A DNA stretch of 64,000 nt from Gemmatimonadota bacterium (GTDB taxonomy: Bacteria; Gemmatimonadota; Gemmatimonadetes; Gemmatimonadales; GWC2-71-9): positions 482,821 to 546,820 of the forward strand of contig JAZKBR010000001.1 in assembly GCA_040388535.1 (NCBI GenBank), read 5' to 3'. The notes below the pieces were generated by a model. The model was not told the origin of the DNA. It was given only the letters and a program-made list of their open reading frames with translations, and searched no databases. Shown piece after piece: positions 7,737-15,482 of this stretch. How positions within the stretch are numbered: the first letter of the stretch is position 1; every line of letters starts with the position of its first letter. The position numbers and the translations under genes were made by a program.

Positions 7737-8042
7737 ATGGCTACAGCAGAGAAGTCAGGGCCCGAGACCGCCAAAGATCAGTTCTTAGCGGTCGCCGTAT
7801 CAACGACATCCGGGTTCTTCCCCGAGGAAGGATTCTCGCGGGTTCCCGCGCATCAGCCGGTGAGGCATGTGCTTGAGAAAGCAGCACACGAGCTGAAGCT
7901 CACCGACACAGAGAGTTGGATCGCAAGCGTTGCCGGTCCGACGGGTCAGCGGTTGATCGCCGTAGACAAGTCGTACCTGGAAAATGACCTGACGTGCATG
8001 GCAGAAATCGATTGGGGCCCTGCAGAGGGCGGGGGAGGCTGA
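7737..8042 (+). CDS. bilA: Ubiquitin-like protein with C-terminal Gly4 (BilA-like)
   Basis: A 101-residue protein. The order strand (FLAVAVSTTSGFF), helix (VRHVLEKAAHELKL), later strands (WIASVAG, RLIAVD) and LENDLTCMAEIDWG fits a single beta-grasp domain. The protein ends in Glu-Gly-Gly-Gly-Gly immediately before the stop codon, the exposed Gly-Gly tail that E1 enzymes adenylate, so no peptidase maturation seems needed. RBS AGGAGA lies at 7725-7730. It is the first gene of an Ubl-E2-JAB-E1 operon, the BilABCD order. The studied Collimonas BilA has two fused Ubl domains, whereas only one fits here. The assignment is by operon order, tail and secondary structure, not by a database match. Confidence 0.75.
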   Translation: MATAEKSGPETAKDQFLAVAVSTTSGFFPEEGFSRVPAHQPVRHVLEKAAHELKLTDTESWIASVAGPTGQRLIAVDKSYLENDLTCMAEIDWGPAEGGGG

Positions 8043-8043
8043 T

Positions 8044-8481
8044 TTGCACCTCCTGGTATCGCGCGCGCTTTTCGAGGAGCAGTGTGGTCGGTTGACCCCA
8101 CGGCTCCTCGATGCGCGGGGCTGGTTGCTGAACACACGCGACTATCCGACCCTTGATGTCGTTTTCACCGCAAATGGTAGAACACCGTTACGGCTATGTC
8201 TCTTGTGCGACAACTGGGACGAGCAGCCGCCATCGATTTCGCTTCATTCAAGCGATGGAACTCCGTTGACGACTCTCTCGCCAGACCCTACCGGGGTTTT
8301 CAATGGCGGCGCTCATCCTGCAACGGGACGACCATTTGTCTGCATGCGTGGGTCCCGTGAGTACCACGCCCATCCGAGCCACATCGCGGAGTTGTGGGAG
8401 GGCATTCGGCGGAGCTCCGCATATGACCTTGGCGGCATTCTCACTCAACTTTGGCACGCATGGCAGAAAGGGAGCGGCTAG
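8044..8481 (+). CDS. bilB: E2-like ubiquitin-conjugating protein (BilB-like)
   Basis: A 145-residue protein with a TTG start one base after the Ubl stop, so probably coupled. E2-like landmarks appear in order: a strand region, EQPPSISL (the PP before a core strand), and AHPATGRPFVCMRGSREYH, where C100 sits where the E2 catalytic Cys follows an H-P-x-x-G-x-P stretch. Helices then run to the C-terminus (ELWEGIRRSS, ILTQLWHAW). His-rich HAHPSH follows the Cys. In Bil systems the E2 passes the Ubl from E1 to phage virion proteins. The E2 call rests on position and the short motif. A divergent E2-like scaffold without the classical HPN is typical of prokaryotic families. Confidence 0.65.
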   Translation: MHLLVSRALFEEQCGRLTPRLLDARGWLLNTRDYPTLDVVFTANGRTPLRLCLLCDNWDEQPPSISLHSSDGTPLTTLSPDPTGVFNGGAHPATGRPFVCMRGSREYHAHPSHIAELWEGIRRSSAYDLGGILTQLWHAWQKGSG

Positions 8482-8483
8482 AA

Positions 8484-8942
8484 ATGATTCTTTGTCCATC
8501 TCACTGCATTCATCAGACGCTTGTGAGCCTCCAGGCAAGCGCAAGAGACAGGAAAGAAGGGATCGTCCTTTGGCTCGGCCGACGAGACCGCGACAGTTCC
8601 ACGGTCGTAGAAGCCTACGTCCCTGAACACGAAGCGAGAGCTGACATGTTCTGGATCCCAGCCGTAAGCATGGTCGAGCTAAAGCAAAGGATCAGAACCG
8701 ACAGATTGTACATAGCAGCGCAGGTACACAGCCACCCTCGGGAGGCGTTTCATTCACCTGCGGACGACAAATGGGCAATTGTGCGACATGAGGGGGCGCT
8801 CTCGATCGTGCTTCCATACTTCGCAGAGCGGACGACTATTGACTCGTTCATGACGCATGCCAAGGTCTTCGCGCATGCCGCAGGCAATCGCTGGCAAGAA
8901 CTCACGGCGTCAGAGGTGGAACTGTGCCTGAAGGTAGTCTGA
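8484..8942 (+). CDS. bilC: JAB/JAMM metallo-deubiquitinase-like peptidase (BilC-like)
   Basis: A 152-residue protein. The JAMM zinc site is visible: Glu25 in KEGIVLWLG, then HSHPREAFHSPAD with H82, H84, S91 and D94. The spacing between the second His and the Ser is one residue shorter than in Rpn11-type enzymes. The family removes ubiquitin-like modifiers from targets or processes their tails. Since the Ubl already ends in Gly-Gly, a deconjugation role is more likely. The ATG at 8484 was chosen, three bases after the E2 stop and preceded by AGGGAG; an in-frame ATG at 8460 would overlap the E2 gene. Its 3' end overlaps the E1 gene by 19 bases. Confidence 0.85.
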   Translation: MILCPSHCIHQTLVSLQASARDRKEGIVLWLGRRDRDSSTVVEAYVPEHEARADMFWIPAVSMVELKQRIRTDRLYIAAQVHSHPREAFHSPADDKWAIVRHEGALSIVLPYFAERTTIDSFMTHAKVFAHAAGNRWQELTASEVELCLKVV

Positions 8943-10321
8943 ACGAGAAGGCGAGGCGAGAGAATTCCCTGGCGCTTGCTGCGATGCTCGGAGTCACAGA
9001 GGGTCGGGCTAGCGAACTGCTAGGGGTCTCTGTCCTGCTAACGGTGGACAGCAAGGACAGCGCGGGCGCACAACTGGCCGACGACATCCACAGGCTGATA
9101 TCACGGACGGTAAGAGCTGTCACATTTGCGACTGATCAAGATCGATTCGCGGTAGAAATCATCCTCGGCCACTCGGGCGCCCGTAGCGAAGCGCCTCAGC
9201 TATATGTGAGCATGTCAACCGAAGCGATCGTAATTGACAGCAACACACAAGAATCGGTACCCAACGTCAACGTTCATGGATTGCTCCGGCTAATCGGAGC
9301 CTGCTACGTGGTAGCCGCTGCCTTGGAGATTGCCCTCCAACCCGAACTAGCCCGGCCGGCAACATCTAGGAGAACCGTAAGATTTTCGGAGCTCGGGGTA
9401 AACCTGCAGGATTTGGAGAGTCCAATCGATCTCGGGCACGCATACCTCGCCGGAGCCGGGGCAATCGGCAACGCGTTCCTCTGGGCGACCTCCAGACTCA
9501 ACATTCGAGGAACACTTGACGTCGTGGACGACGACGTAGTGAGCAGCGGCAATCTGAACCGCCAAGTCTTCTTCACCGATGGTGACGTAGGCTGGCCGAA
9601 ATCAGTACGCCTTGTCGAACACGCACGAGGATTGCTTCCCGAGCTAAGCCTCCGCGCTCAGATCTGCCGTTTGCAAGATGTCCCAGAAAAGAACACAGGG
9701 CCTTGGCTTCGGCGATTGGTAGTAGCTGTGGATAGTCGGCGGGCCCGGCGACAGCTCCAGAGTGAACTTCCCGGGGAAGTCTTCGACGCCTCAACAACTG
9801 ACACACGCGAAGTCATCATTCATCACAATCGCGAGCCTAGGAACACCGCCTGCCTGGAATGCATCTACTGTGCGAACGAGGCCGAATACACTAGAGAACA
9901 CCACATAGCCGATTCTCTTGGTATATCAGTCGACGAAGTTCGCCGCGAGCGTGTGACAGACGCGGCTGCATCATTGATTGCCGACAGGTTTCCCACTTTC
10001 AAGGCAGAAGATATAGTCGGCATTGCATACGACTCTCTGTTCAAACAGCTCTGCGGACAAGCACTGCTTCGGGGACCGAGCGGGCGAGCGATTCTTGCGC
10101 CCTTTGCTTTCGTATCCTGCCTCGCGGGCGCGCTGCTCGCGCTCGAGATTGTGCGACGCCTCGCTCCTGGGGCGCCCGCATCTGACCTCAACTACTGGCG
10201 AGTGAGTGCTTGGACTCCCCCGATCCTAAGGCTTCAACGCGTTCGAACACAAAACGCGACCTGTGAATGCTGTTCCAACGAAGATATCGCGAGGGTTCGG
10301 GCCAATTTGTGGGGGGCCTAG
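8924..10321 (+). CDS. bilD: E1-like ThiF-domain ubiquitin-activating enzyme (BilD-like)
   Basis: A 465-residue protein with a GTG start inside the JAB gene. The adenylation domain begins at AYLAGAGAIGNAF (GxGxxG, residues 177-182), then VVDDDVVSSGNLNRQVFF with the acidic pair and the conserved Asn/Arg of E1 enzymes (R213), then Lys226. About 170 N-terminal residues form an extra domain, as in Bil-type E1s. Two cysteine groups, CLECIYC (310-316) and CECC (447-450), could bind structural zinc. Which Cys forms the Ubl thioester, if any, cannot be told. It would adenylate the Gly-ended protein from 7737 and charge the E2-like partner. No CD-NTase gene is nearby, which argues against type II CBASS. 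Confidence 0.85.
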   Translation: MPEGSLNEKARRENSLALAAMLGVTEGRASELLGVSVLLTVDSKDSAGAQLADDIHRLISRTVRAVTFATDQDRFAVEIILGHSGARSEAPQLYVSMSTEAIVIDSNTQESVPNVNVHGLLRLIGACYVVAAALEIALQPELARPATSRRTVRFSELGVNLQDLESPIDLGHAYLAGAGAIGNAFLWATSRLNIRGTLDVVDDDVVSSGNLNRQVFFTDGDVGWPKSVRLVEHARGLLPELSLRAQICRLQDVPEKNTGPWLRRLVVAVDSRRARRQLQSELPGEVFDASTTDTREVIIHHNREPRNTACLECIYCANEAEYTREHHIADSLGISVDEVRRERVTDAAASLIADRFPTFKAEDIVGIAYDSLFKQLCGQALLRGPSGRAILAPFAFVSCLAGALLALEIVRRLAPGAPASDLNYWRVSAWTPPILRLQRVRTQNATCECCSNEDIARVRANLWGA

Positions 10322-10718
10322 AGCACGACTGCAATCCCTTCGCCCGAGGCGCGCACGGCTTGCCAAGGGAGAAGCAAACAAGCGCCAGGGCGTCCGTTTG
10401 GGTGTCCAAATAGTTACGATTTCACGCCGCATTGCGAAATCCGCTTCCCGGCAATGGGGCGGCCTTTCTCAGGAAACATCGGCATTTCAGCGTGATTGGC
10501 GTTCTAAATGGGGCCCCTCCGGAGCAAGAGCTCGCGCGTTCGAATCGCGCCGGGCCCATAGAGTTACGAGATTCCCTGGGGCGATTGTGACAGAAGTTGT
10601 GTCACGGTCGCCCCAAATCGTTGGTCGAGGGCTCCCGACCTCGGGCTTCCGTCCGCGGTTCGCACGCCGAACGATCAAGCGTTTACCCTTGAGGACACGC
10701 CACCCGGGGGCTCAAACC
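10322..10718. other. Intergenic boundary region with tRNA-like fragment
   Basis: Nearly 400 bases without a supported gene. GC rises from the island level to the chromosomal level across it. A tRNA-like 3' half (10534-10558) is the only clear element. A GAGC-AAGA-GCTC hairpin-forming sequence at 10522-10533 directly precedes it. Short open frames here lack coding character. Confidence 0.45.
10534..10558 (+). other. tRNA 3'-end fragment, candidate attachment (att) site
   Basis: GCGCG-TTCGAAT-CGCGC forms a perfect T-stem and T-loop, followed by CGGGCCC-A as the 3' acceptor strand and discriminator base. No matching 5' half (GGGCCCG, D-arm, anticodon arm at proper spacing) lies upstream, so this is not an intact tRNA. 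Such 3' fragments are left where integrative elements insert into tRNA genes. No second copy or integrase is in the window, so the att reading is inference. Confidence 0.4.
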
Positions 10719-11168
10719 ATGCGACGCTTCATCATCAAACTCAGCATCGCCCTGGCGATCATCTGCTTTCCAGCAGTCGCGGCGTCGGCGCAAGAGGCTC
10801 GATCGGCAGAAGGCGCGCGCGCGAGCATCGTGGAACAGCTGCAACGGGAGTACCGCGCCACCGGGATCTACCTGCTCCGGTTTGCGAACTGGAAGGATAT
10901 GGCCGACTCCCTGGTAGCACTCCGGGAATGCTCTGCAGTCGAGACTACCAACTGCTACGCTACGCCCCGCAAGATCGTCGCAGTCGAAATGGTCGAGTTT
11001 CTTCCTGCCGACAGTGCCGTCGCCAATGTGTTTCGGTTCGGCAATGAACATGGGGTGAATCGAGGGTTCACGATTACTCAGGTGGCGCTGCGTTACACGG
11101 GAGATCATTGGCTGCAGGTTGGCGAAATCCAGCCGAAGCACTTCCAGCATCCTCGAACGCCACATTAG
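10719..11168 (+). CDS. Small secreted protein, paralog of the one at 21200
   Basis: A 149-residue protein. The N-terminus is a classical signal peptide ending AASAQ, so the mature protein is periplasmic or secreted. The mature part (ARASIVEQLQREYRATGIYLL, later RECSAVETTNCYATPRKIV with two Cys that could pair) ends in GEIQPKHFQHPRTP. Most of its length aligns with the product at 21200, with clear majority identity by eye. The family is not recognised. The internal ATG at 10719 was chosen because the signal peptide starts there. It is the first gene after the low-GC island. Confidence 0.7.
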   Translation: MRRFIIKLSIALAIICFPAVAASAQEARSAEGARASIVEQLQREYRATGIYLLRFANWKDMADSLVALRECSAVETTNCYATPRKIVAVEMVEFLPADSAVANVFRFGNEHGVNRGFTITQVALRYTGDHWLQVGEIQPKHFQHPRTPH

Positions 11169-11222
11169 CGAGCCGTCGAGACAATGGGGTCGGGATCCCA
11201 GCCTGGCCTCGGGTGATCTCCC

Positions 11223-12551
11223 CTACCCAAACCGCCGAAACGCCTCCCCAATCTTCCCAATCTCCACCCCACCCAACCCCGTCGCCGCCGCCTCTTCCGG
11301 CCAATGCGCCAGCGCATCCTCGACCTCGCGCAGCACCTCCTTGCCATCGCCCGGCAGGTTGAACTTCGCCCCCACCGCGAGCAGATCGTCCCGCGTGAAG
11401 CCGTCGTCCCTCCCATTCGCGCGCATCTGATGCGTGGCGGCCCACTGGCCTCCGACCGAATAGATCAGGTCGTACGCCGGGGCCAGCGACCACTTCCCTG
11501 ACTCATCCATCAGGAAGGCGAAGTTCTTGACGTGATCGTCCTGATTCCTCGCGGCGAGATTGAAAACCATCCGACGGTATCCCTCGAGCACTGCCGGCGC
11601 GCCGAGTTCCAGCTCCTGGATGGTGCGCAGGTACTCCTCGTAGCTGACCAGTTGCCGGATGTCGTAGTCGGCGTGCAGCAAGCCGCCCAAGCTATGCAGA
11701 TGGAGTCGCTCGGTGCCGACACGGTCGAAGCGCTTCGTCATGAAGTGCGCATACTCGCGCTCACGCAGCAGGTGCGTCTCGGCCATCGTGATCCCGGCGC
11801 GACGCGCGAGCCTCGAGTAGGCATACTCGATTCGACCATACGGACCCGGCCGGAAATCCCTGGTCAACTCGTGCCCGCCCCTCGCGGCCGTGACGCCGTC
11901 GAACTTGATAATCCACGGCTCCTCACCACGCTCGGGCGCGGCAAAGCCCGATCGCACCCGGTCTCGCGCACGATCCCAGAGGATCAATCCCTTCGCACGC
12001 GCGCCACCTGCCGTGGCACCAACCTGCATGATCTCCGGCAGCGCAACTCTGGTGTCACCTTCGATGACACGCCGCGCCTGATCGACCAGGCTCGCGACCT
12101 CGAGTGCCTCAGTGGTGAGTTCGGGGACGCGCGTATTGGTCGGCGGCCGGAATTCGAGCGCGCCCATCCCGCGCGAACCGACGTAGAGCAATCGCTGCAC
12201 GGCACTGAGCGACGCCTCCGGCCGGCCCTGCTGCTCGAAGAACTGCGTGATGATGGCATTGCCGAATGCGTCGGGGAGCGAATCGGCCAACACGCCGGGA
12301 AGGCCGAGGAACGACCGCGACCGCGCGAGTTCATCGAAGGTCTGCGGCCCGCTCCGCGTTAACGGCAGATGAATCGGAGAAATCTCGAGCCCCGAGCTGC
12401 GGAACTGCTCGGCATACTCGAATACCACCCGCCCCGACTGCGGATCCTCGGCCACCGCACCCACCTCGTGACCCCAGAGATGCACCGTGGCGACGGCACC
12501 GCGCTCTGGTGAACGAGCTCGGCGCTTAAGCGTCGGTACCGAGTCGGACAT
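11223..12551 (-). CDS. hipA: HipA-family Ser/Thr kinase toxin
   Basis: A 442-residue protein with the HipA fold. The N-terminal half carries the family's partner/regulatory subdomain (FLGLPGVLADSLPDAFGN). AGGARAK (181-187) is the glycine-rich ATP loop region. NLAARNQDDHVKNFAF (331-346) is the catalytic loop with Asp339 and Asn343, and LAPAYDLI (357-362) holds the metal-binding Asp. HipA toxins phosphorylate glutamyl-tRNA synthetase or other targets and cause growth arrest. The length matches E. coli HipA (about 440). It follows hipB by about 11 bases in the same direction. All key residues are present, so it should be active. Confidence 0.92.
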   Translation of the reverse strand: MSDSVPTLKRRARSPERGAVATVHLWGHEVGAVAEDPQSGRVVFEYAEQFRSSGLEISPIHLPLTRSGPQTFDELARSRSFLGLPGVLADSLPDAFGNAIITQFFEQQGRPEASLSAVQRLLYVGSRGMGALEFRPPTNTRVPELTTEALEVASLVDQARRVIEGDTRVALPEIMQVGATAGGARAKGLILWDRARDRVRSGFAAPERGEEPWIIKFDGVTAARGGHELTRDFRPGPYGRIEYAYSRLARRAGITMAETHLLREREYAHFMTKRFDRVGTERLHLHSLGGLLHADYDIRQLVSYEEYLRTIQELELGAPAVLEGYRRMVFNLAARNQDDHVKNFAFLMDESGKWSLAPAYDLIYSVGGQWAATHQMRANGRDDGFTRDDLLAVGAKFNLPGDGKEVLREVEDALAHWPEEAAATGLGGVEIGKIGEAFRRFG

Positions 12552-12562
12552 GCGCGCCGCGC

Positions 12563-12877
12563 CTACTCGTCCGGGCGCCCGCGAGCTTGCCGCGGAGTTC
12601 CGGCGCGCTGACGAACTCGCCCACCGAGTCGTGCCATCTGGATCGGAGAAATGGTTGGCGCCGGAAGGAACGCGTCGAGAGCCTCGAGACGTCCGAGCGC
12701 CCTCAGCAACTGCACCACCGTCATCAGTGCCGGACGACTCTCCCCTGCCTCGGCACGCCTGGCCGTGCGATAGCTGACCCCGGCAGCCAGGGCGACCTCC
12801 TCGAGCGTCCGATTCTGCTGAAGCCGGTAGCCCTGCAGCCGCTCCCCGACCTCCCGCACCACCTCGCCATCGGTCAT
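12563..12877 (-). CDS. hipB: HipB-type XRE antitoxin/repressor
   Basis: A 104-residue protein. The HTH spans residues about 8-63 (LQGYRLQQNRTLEEVALAAG, VSYRTARRAEAGESRPAL, TVVQLLRALGRL), an XRE domain as in HipB. A basic Gln/Arg/Pro tail follows. The ATG at 12877 (MTDGEVV) was chosen because a longer frame to 12934 would read through the promoter and operator; a GTG at 12892 is also possible. It should neutralise the HipA toxin encoded next and repress the operon through the two palindromes upstream. Confidence 0.88.
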   Translation of the reverse strand: MTDGEVVREVGERLQGYRLQQNRTLEEVALAAGVSYRTARRAEAGESRPALMTVVQLLRALGRLEALDAFLPAPTISPIQMARLGGRVRQRAGTPRQARGRPDE

Positions 12878-12911
12878 TCGGTTGGTGATTCGCACGCTGA
12901 CTCCATATAAC

Positions 12912-12967
12912 AGGCCGTATATGGCCCTAATCAAGCAAAAATCAACAAATTAGGCCAGACGTGGCCT
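12912..12967 (-). promoter_or_regulatory. Paired palindromic operators and promoter of hipBA
   Basis: Two inverted repeats of the form AGGCC-N6-GGCC(T): AGGCCGTATATGGCC at 12912-12926 and AGGCCAGACGTGGCCT at 12952-12967. Their centres are 40 bases apart, close to four helical turns. On the minus strand a TTGATT -35-like box (about 12929-12934) and a TTATAT -10-like box (about 12905-12910) flank the gene-proximal palindrome. The layout matches known HipB autoregulation with multiple operators, but the sequence differs from the E. coli site. Confidence 0.65.
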
Positions 12968-13002
12968 GTAATATAGTGAGCTAGCAACCTGGAAGTCACC
13001 CC

Positions 13003-15462
13003 TCAACACCCCTTCCCCCCGGCCGCGGCCAGCCGGGTCGCGGCCTTCTGCGCTTGGGGGCTCTGGCGGCCGAGCCCGCGTGCGATCCGCTGGCAGCCAT
13101 CGAGCAGCAGCTGCATTCCCTCGCTCCGTTCACCGACCTGCACCAGCTCTTCACCCAGCAGGCTCTCGCCGCTGCCGATGGTCCAGTGATCGGGCGACAT
13201 CGCCTTGCGCCGCACGGCCAGCGATTCGCGGAGCCCGGCCACCGCCGTGCGGTGGTCGCCGCGACCGGCGAACGCCAGCGCGCGAAGCTGCAGCGCCAGC
13301 CCGATCCCAAAGTGCGTGTCGGGAAGCGTGCCGCCACGATGACTGAGCAGCGCGTCGGCCTCGCGGATGGTGCCGTCCCAGTCTTTTCCGTCGAGCAGGA
13401 AGCCGGCGTAGTTGACCCGGATCCACGCGACGTCGGGATGATCCGCGCCCAGGCTCGCATCGAGCGACGCGAGCGACTGGTGGTAAGCGCTGTCGGCCGC
13501 GGGGCGATCGCCCGACTGCTCGTAGATAGTGGCGAGTCGGCCGAGTGCTTTGCCGATATCGGGATGTCCTTTGGGCAACTCTTTGGTGAAGATGATGAGC
13601 GCCGCGCGGGTGAGTGACTCCGCGCGTGCGAATTGTTGTTCCTGCGCGACCGTCACCCCGAGCTGGGTGAGGGCCCTGGCCGCCTCAAGCGAACCGGCTC
13701 CGTGTTGCGCCTGCTGTCGCGCGGCGACCAGCGTGAGAATGGTGTCGGCCGCGGCGAGGTCGCCACTGATCGACCGCAGCCGTGCACGCTGCGCCATCAG
13801 GTCGGTGGCTGCCGCGGTGAGGTTCGAATCCCCGCGCGCGGGCAACACCGCAATCGCGAGTCGGTAGAGGGAATCGGCCAGCTGATATTCTCCGGCGCCG
13901 TCGTACAACTGGCCAAGCTCGCGATAGGCCAGCGCAATCGGCAGCGGCTTCTCAGGCGTTCGCTGCCGCAGCACCACGACGCGCTGCAGGTGAGGCGCTG
14001 CGGCGGCATACTTGCCCAGCGCGCGATAGCTGAAGCCGATGGCCGAGCGGAGTGATGCTTCGACTTCGGGATCGAGCGCGCTGTCGCGACTGATGCTCGC
14101 CGCCGCCGAGTCGAGGACCTCGACCATCGGCACTTCCTTCCCCGCGGCCGCCGGGTCGACCGACGACAACATCGTCACCAGAAAGGCGTTGGTGCTCTCT
14201 GCCCTGGCGCGCTCGATCTGCGTATGTCGTGTTTCACGCAACGTGCTGACCAGTCCGCTCACGATCGCGATCGTCACCGCAGCCGCGGCGAGTGCTGCGC
14301 CGCGATGTCGCCGCAGAAACTTGCCGAGTCGATAGCCGCGATGGCCGCGCATCGCCTCAACCGGCAGTCCGCTCTGATGCCGGCGGAGCTCCTCGACCAG
14401 CGCATCGACCGAGGAATAGCGCTCCCCGGGCTCGGCCCGCAGCGTCCGCAGGACGATCGCATCGAGATCGCCGCGTAGCTCGCGCCTGATGGCCTCGCCA
14501 TCGTTGCCCGGCCGCGTCACTCGCACCGACTGGCTCGCCATCGGCGGGTCGGTGGTGAGCACCAGCCGGGTGAGTTCGGGGTAATCCGCCCCCGCTGTCG
14601 CGAATGGGCGTGATCCGGTGAGGAGTTCGAAGAGGAGGAGGCCGAGGGCGTAGACGTCGGTCGCGGTGGTGACGGTGCCACCGGTGAGCTGCTCCGGCGC
14701 AGCGTACTCCGGCGTCAGCCCCGCTGCCCCGCCACGCGTGGCCGTCGAGTCGCTCCCACTCGCTGCCCCGGCGTCGAGCACCTTCGCGATGCCGAAATCG
14801 AGCAGCTTGACGGTGCCATCGGGCGTCACCAGGATGTTGGCCGGCTTGATGTCGCGATGCACCACGAGGTTGCGGTGGGCGTGACTGACCGCGCCACAGA
14901 TCTGCCGGAAGAGCACCAGCCGTGCATCGATTGAAAGTTCACGCTCGCTGCACCAGTCGGTGATCCGGATCCCTTCCACCAGCTCCATCACCAGGAAGGG
15001 GCGACCATTGGGAAGGAGTCCGCCATCGAGCAGTGTGGCGATGTTGCGGTGATCGAGGCCGGCAAGAATCCGGCGTTCCTGCTCGAAGCGACGCACCAGA
15101 TCGGGCGACATCGATCCGGCGCGCAACACCTTGATGGCGACCCGCTTGCGGAAGTCGGTGCTGGCGCGGACGCCTTCGTAGACCTCGCCCATACCACCGC
15201 GACCGAGGAGGCGTGTCACCTGATACCCGCCGACGACCGTTCCCTCCGCCAACTGCGCCCGCAGGAGATCGGCATCGACCGGGAATGAGGCGCGCCCTTC
15301 GAGAAATTCGCCCGGATCGATCGACAGCAACGCGAGTACTTCACGCTCTACTGCCGCATCGTTGCCCGCCGCCGCCCGAATGAGGGCGGCACGTTCTGCC
15401 GCTGGCGCATCCGACGCGGCGTCGAAGGCCTCACGCACCCGAACCCAGAAATCATCGCTCAT
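13003..15462 (-). CDS. Membrane Ser/Thr protein kinase with TPR-like periplasmic domain
   Basis: An 819-residue protein. The cytoplasmic kinase domain (about 80-360) has the Gly loop GRGGMGEVYEG, Lys111, HRDIKPANIL with catalytic Asp204, DFG at 222-224 and a PEYAAPEQ activation segment. A single TM segment lies at about 388-408. The C-terminal half is a run of TPR-like repeats (FSYRALGKYAAAAPHLQ, LATIYEQSGDRPAADSAY) for protein contacts. The start at 15462 (MSDDFWVRV) lies 20 bases after the sigma-factor stop; the frame upstream is shadow coding of that gene. It pairs with the ECF sigma factor in one operon. Such sigma-kinase pairs are common in Gemmatimonadota and Acidobacteria. The signal sensed is unknown. 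Confidence 0.92.
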   Translation of the reverse strand: MSDDFWVRVREAFDAASDAPAAERAALIRAAAGNDAAVEREVLALLSIDPGEFLEGRASFPVDADLLRAQLAEGTVVGGYQVTRLLGRGGMGEVYEGVRASTDFRKRVAIKVLRAGSMSPDLVRRFEQERRILAGLDHRNIATLLDGGLLPNGRPFLVMELVEGIRITDWCSERELSIDARLVLFRQICGAVSHAHRNLVVHRDIKPANILVTPDGTVKLLDFGIAKVLDAGAASGSDSTATRGGAAGLTPEYAAPEQLTGGTVTTATDVYALGLLLFELLTGSRPFATAGADYPELTRLVLTTDPPMASQSVRVTRPGNDGEAIRRELRGDLDAIVLRTLRAEPGERYSSVDALVEELRRHQSGLPVEAMRGHRGYRLGKFLRRHRGAALAAAAVTIAIVSGLVSTLRETRHTQIERARAESTNAFLVTMLSSVDPAAAGKEVPMVEVLDSAAASISRDSALDPEVEASLRSAIGFSYRALGKYAAAAPHLQRVVVLRQRTPEKPLPIALAYRELGQLYDGAGEYQLADSLYRLAIAVLPARGDSNLTAAATDLMAQRARLRSISGDLAAADTILTLVAARQQAQHGAGSLEAARALTQLGVTVAQEQQFARAESLTRAALIIFTKELPKGHPDIGKALGRLATIYEQSGDRPAADSAYHQSLASLDASLGADHPDVAWIRVNYAGFLLDGKDWDGTIREADALLSHRGGTLPDTHFGIGLALQLRALAFAGRGDHRTAVAGLRESLAVRRKAMSPDHWTIGSGESLLGEELVQVGERSEGMQLLLDGCQRIARGLGRQSPQAQKAATRLAAAGGKGC

Positions 15463-15482
15463 AGGATGGTAGGCGGCATCTG

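Noticed and set aside
7737-10321. Type II CBASS reading of the E1/JAB genes
   Set aside because: No CD-NTase cyclase or CBASS effector gene is adjacent, the E2 and E1 are separate genes, and a dedicated Ubl gene is present; the Bil arrangement fits better.
10497-10558. Complete tRNA with TTCTAA anticodon-loop-like sequence
   Set aside because: The distance from that loop to the T-arm is about 16 bases too long and no 5' acceptor or D-arm is found; only the 3' half is credible.
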